Assembly: GCA_029213045.1 (NCBI GenBank)
Contig: JARGPN010000009.1
Span: 310,001 to 374,000 of the forward strand
DNA length: 64,000 bases
DNA from: Alcanivoracaceae bacterium
GTDB taxonomy: Bacteria; Pseudomonadota; Gammaproteobacteria; Pseudomonadales; Alcanivoracaceae
Direction: 5' to 3'
The notes beneath the pieces are model-generated. The model saw only the letters and a program-made list of their open reading frames with translations, was not told the DNA's origin and made no database searches. The position numbers and the translations under genes were made by a program. Shown here piece after piece: positions 62,765 through 64,000 of this stretch; within the stretch, counting starts at the first letter, position 1; each line of letters opens with the position of its first letter.

Positions 62765-63811
62765 ATGAAACGCTTTACCGTTCTGCTTTCCTGTATAGCC
62801 ACAATACGATCACAACGGGTACTGCTTTGCGCAGCATCATTTTTTGCCGTGGCACTGCAAGGATGTACCCCTGTTTATAAAACCACCGGCGATATCCTTG
62901 TTAGCTACGGCAGAGCAGAAATGACGCCGTACTTACTCACCTACGATGATCTCGACATGGCCTGCGCAACTGGCGAAGCGATGACGCCATTCCTCGTTTC
63001 TTTTGAAGCGGTGAACTCAAACCCTACTCGTCTTGCTGTGCTCACCAACAGCATGGCAGCGGTATGCGCTCAAGATCGCGCCTTGGAACAAGAGCTGCGC
63101 TACATTCGCGCCATTCAAATGGGACAGTCTTCCGAGGCGCGTGACGCACGCACCATGCAAAAAAGATATTCCGCAATTGCTAGCGCGCGCCTGTATGAAT
63201 CCTATGAGCGATCAATTAGTGCTTACGGCGAATCAACTGAGAAGCGCTGCCCACGGCTACGCAGCGACTTTGATGAAATGGTGTTTATGGTAGGTCAGCT
63301 TAACGGTGTTCAAGCGCTTCTCTACGACGCCGCCGCTGATAATTCGCTCGGGCTGCCTCGTAATATCGCGGCAAAAGCGGCTGTCGCCGCTAACTGTCTC
63401 GACAATAAAAAATGGTGGGGAGTACCAGGCGGCATTCAAGCGTCGGTGTGGACAATCCTGCCAATGCTGGCTCCAGAAGGCACTGACACTTGGAAGCTCC
63501 TCCAAGATGCTGCGCAGACCGGCTATGACTCAGGCGTGCGTTTAAGCAGTGCGCTGTATGCCGTTTCAGCGTACAGCTCAGATAACAAAGATGAGCTACG
63601 CCGCGCAATTCGTGATTTCGCTGCAAACGGCGAAGAGCTGAATCAACACTACGCCATGTTAGATGCGATCACAGCCTTTATGATCCAAGGTATTTCAGAT
63701 CGAATGTGGACCGAAGCCACCGGCGAGCGCACACCGTTCGGAGAACTCGGTTCTTTTTGGGACGACGTGGATGATCCAGAGTCATCGATAGACATCGACG
63801 ATTTACTATAA
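62765..63811 (+). CDS. Putative lipoprotein of unknown function
   Basis: A 348-residue protein with a lipoprotein signal: hydrophobic 20-32 and lipobox ALQGC, Cys34. The mature part is helical, with an acidic C-terminus (DDVDDPESSIDIDDLL). It contains four further Cys residues (DMACATG, AAVCAQD, EKRCPRL, AANCLDN). The helical repeats suggest a tetratricopeptide-like or TatT-like fold, but I do not recognise it. AAGGGAG lies eight bases before ATG 62765. It ends the surface block and is followed by a strong terminator. Confidence 0.72.
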   Translation: MKRFTVLLSCIATIRSQRVLLCAASFFAVALQGCTPVYKTTGDILVSYGRAEMTPYLLTYDDLDMACATGEAMTPFLVSFEAVNSNPTRLAVLTNSMAAVCAQDRALEQELRYIRAIQMGQSSEARDARTMQKRYSAIASARLYESYERSISAYGESTEKRCPRLRSDFDEMVFMVGQLNGVQALLYDAAADNSLGLPRNIAAKAAVAANCLDNKKWWGVPGGIQASVWTILPMLAPEGTDTWKLLQDAAQTGYDSGVRLSSALYAVSAYSSDNKDELRRAIRDFAANGEELNQHYAMLDAITAFMIQGISDRMWTEATGERTPFGELGSFWDDVDDPESSIDIDDLL

Positions 63812-63865
63812 CAGTGAGATAAAAATTTTCCTGCGGCACTAACGAAAGGCGTCTTCATCTCAACT

Positions 63866-63902
63866 AAAAATCCCGCGATGGACTGTCGTCGCGGGATTTT
63901 TT
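63866..63902 (+). terminator. Rho-independent terminator at the end of the surface block
   Basis: AAAAATCCCGCGA, 10-base loop, TCGCGGGATTTTT, followed by T: a 13-bp stem. Confidence 0.9.
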
Positions 63903-63952
63903 GCATATACTATTCGCGGTTTAGCATCCTTGTACTGTGCAGTGAGATTAAC

Positions 63953-64000
63953 GTGATTTCGGGTGGCACAAGAAAACGAACCGGCAAAATACTCGTGCCG
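63953..64000 (+). CDS. Possible gene start cut by window edge (RsmD-like N-terminus?)
   Basis: From GTG 63953 the frame reads MISGGTRKRTGKILVP to the edge. The pattern I-S-G-G-x-R-x-R-x-G-K-x-L-x-V-P recalls the N-terminus of RsmD, the 16S rRNA m2G966 methyltransferase, but 16 residues are too few to be sure. The ribosome binding site is weak (GTGAGA). Confidence 0.3.
   Translation, partial: MISGGTRKRTGKILVP

Noticed and set aside
62698-62880. 60-codon plus-strand frame overlapping the start of the last lipoprotein gene
   Set aside because: The overlapping lipoprotein gene has the strong ribosome binding site and a lipobox; this frame is its out-of-frame shadow.

Overview
The window looks like chromosomal DNA of a free-living, probably marine or aquatic Gammaproteobacterium, near the Pseudomonadales/Cellvibrionales. 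The reasons are a system I cytochrome c maturation operon (ccmABCDE), an RluF-type pseudouridine synthase, FadI/FadJ/FadE-type fatty acid oxidation genes, Pseudomonas-like REP elements, and a GC content near 50%. No rRNA, tRNA, CRISPR array, phage or insertion sequence was found. The taxon is inferred from gene content only.

Layout. 1-6.3 kb (minus strand): a truncated secretory lipase, an AraC regulator, an alpha/beta hydrolase, a PQ-loop-like membrane protein coupled to a SpoU-type RNA methyltransferase, and an operon of a PF10118 protein with an M24 peptidase-fold protein. 6.5-16.7 kb: a membrane-tethered receiver-domain protein, RluF, a lipoprotein, a crotonase, an NAD(P)-dependent reductase, a second PF10118 protein, a nitroreductase, and a stress-type group (Gln-rich peptide, CsbD, triple-BON protein, Crp/Fnr regulator). 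17-22 kb: a thiolase/multifunctional beta-oxidation pair, a diguanylate cyclase, and a protein with two thioredoxin-fold domains. 23-29 kb: two divergent 72-aa paralogs, a TonB-dependent receptor, and a GNAT-nitrilase fusion next to a RimK-type ATP-grasp ligase. 29-33 kb: a sorbosone-dehydrogenase-like protein overlapping ccmE, then ccmDCBA. 33-37 kb: DUF4279, CYTH and CHAD proteins, REP elements, a ClpX-zinc-finger microprotein and a third PF10118 protein. 37-48 kb: a TetR regulator divergent from a fadI-fadJ-fadE-racemase operon, an HSL-type esterase, a second AraC regulator and an orphan GspN.

49-64 kb holds the most unusual block: seven exported or surface proteins in a row on the plus strand. 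Three share an N-terminal module; one of these carries 2 and another 11 Ig-like ASH (choice-of-anchor D) repeats, and the 1481-residue one ends in a sorting-signal-like tail. They flank a secretory lipase and are followed by a FadL-type outer-membrane channel, a four-domain Ig-like lipoprotein and another lipoprotein. With two complete beta-oxidation sets, two lipases, an esterase and a FadL-type protein, the window has a lipid-use theme: hydrolysis outside the cell, uptake through the outer membrane, oxidation inside. The PF10118 genes seem to share a palindromic operator (CAATGTnACATTG), so they may form a regulon; their sequences suggest ferritin-like di-iron proteins rather than hydrolases.
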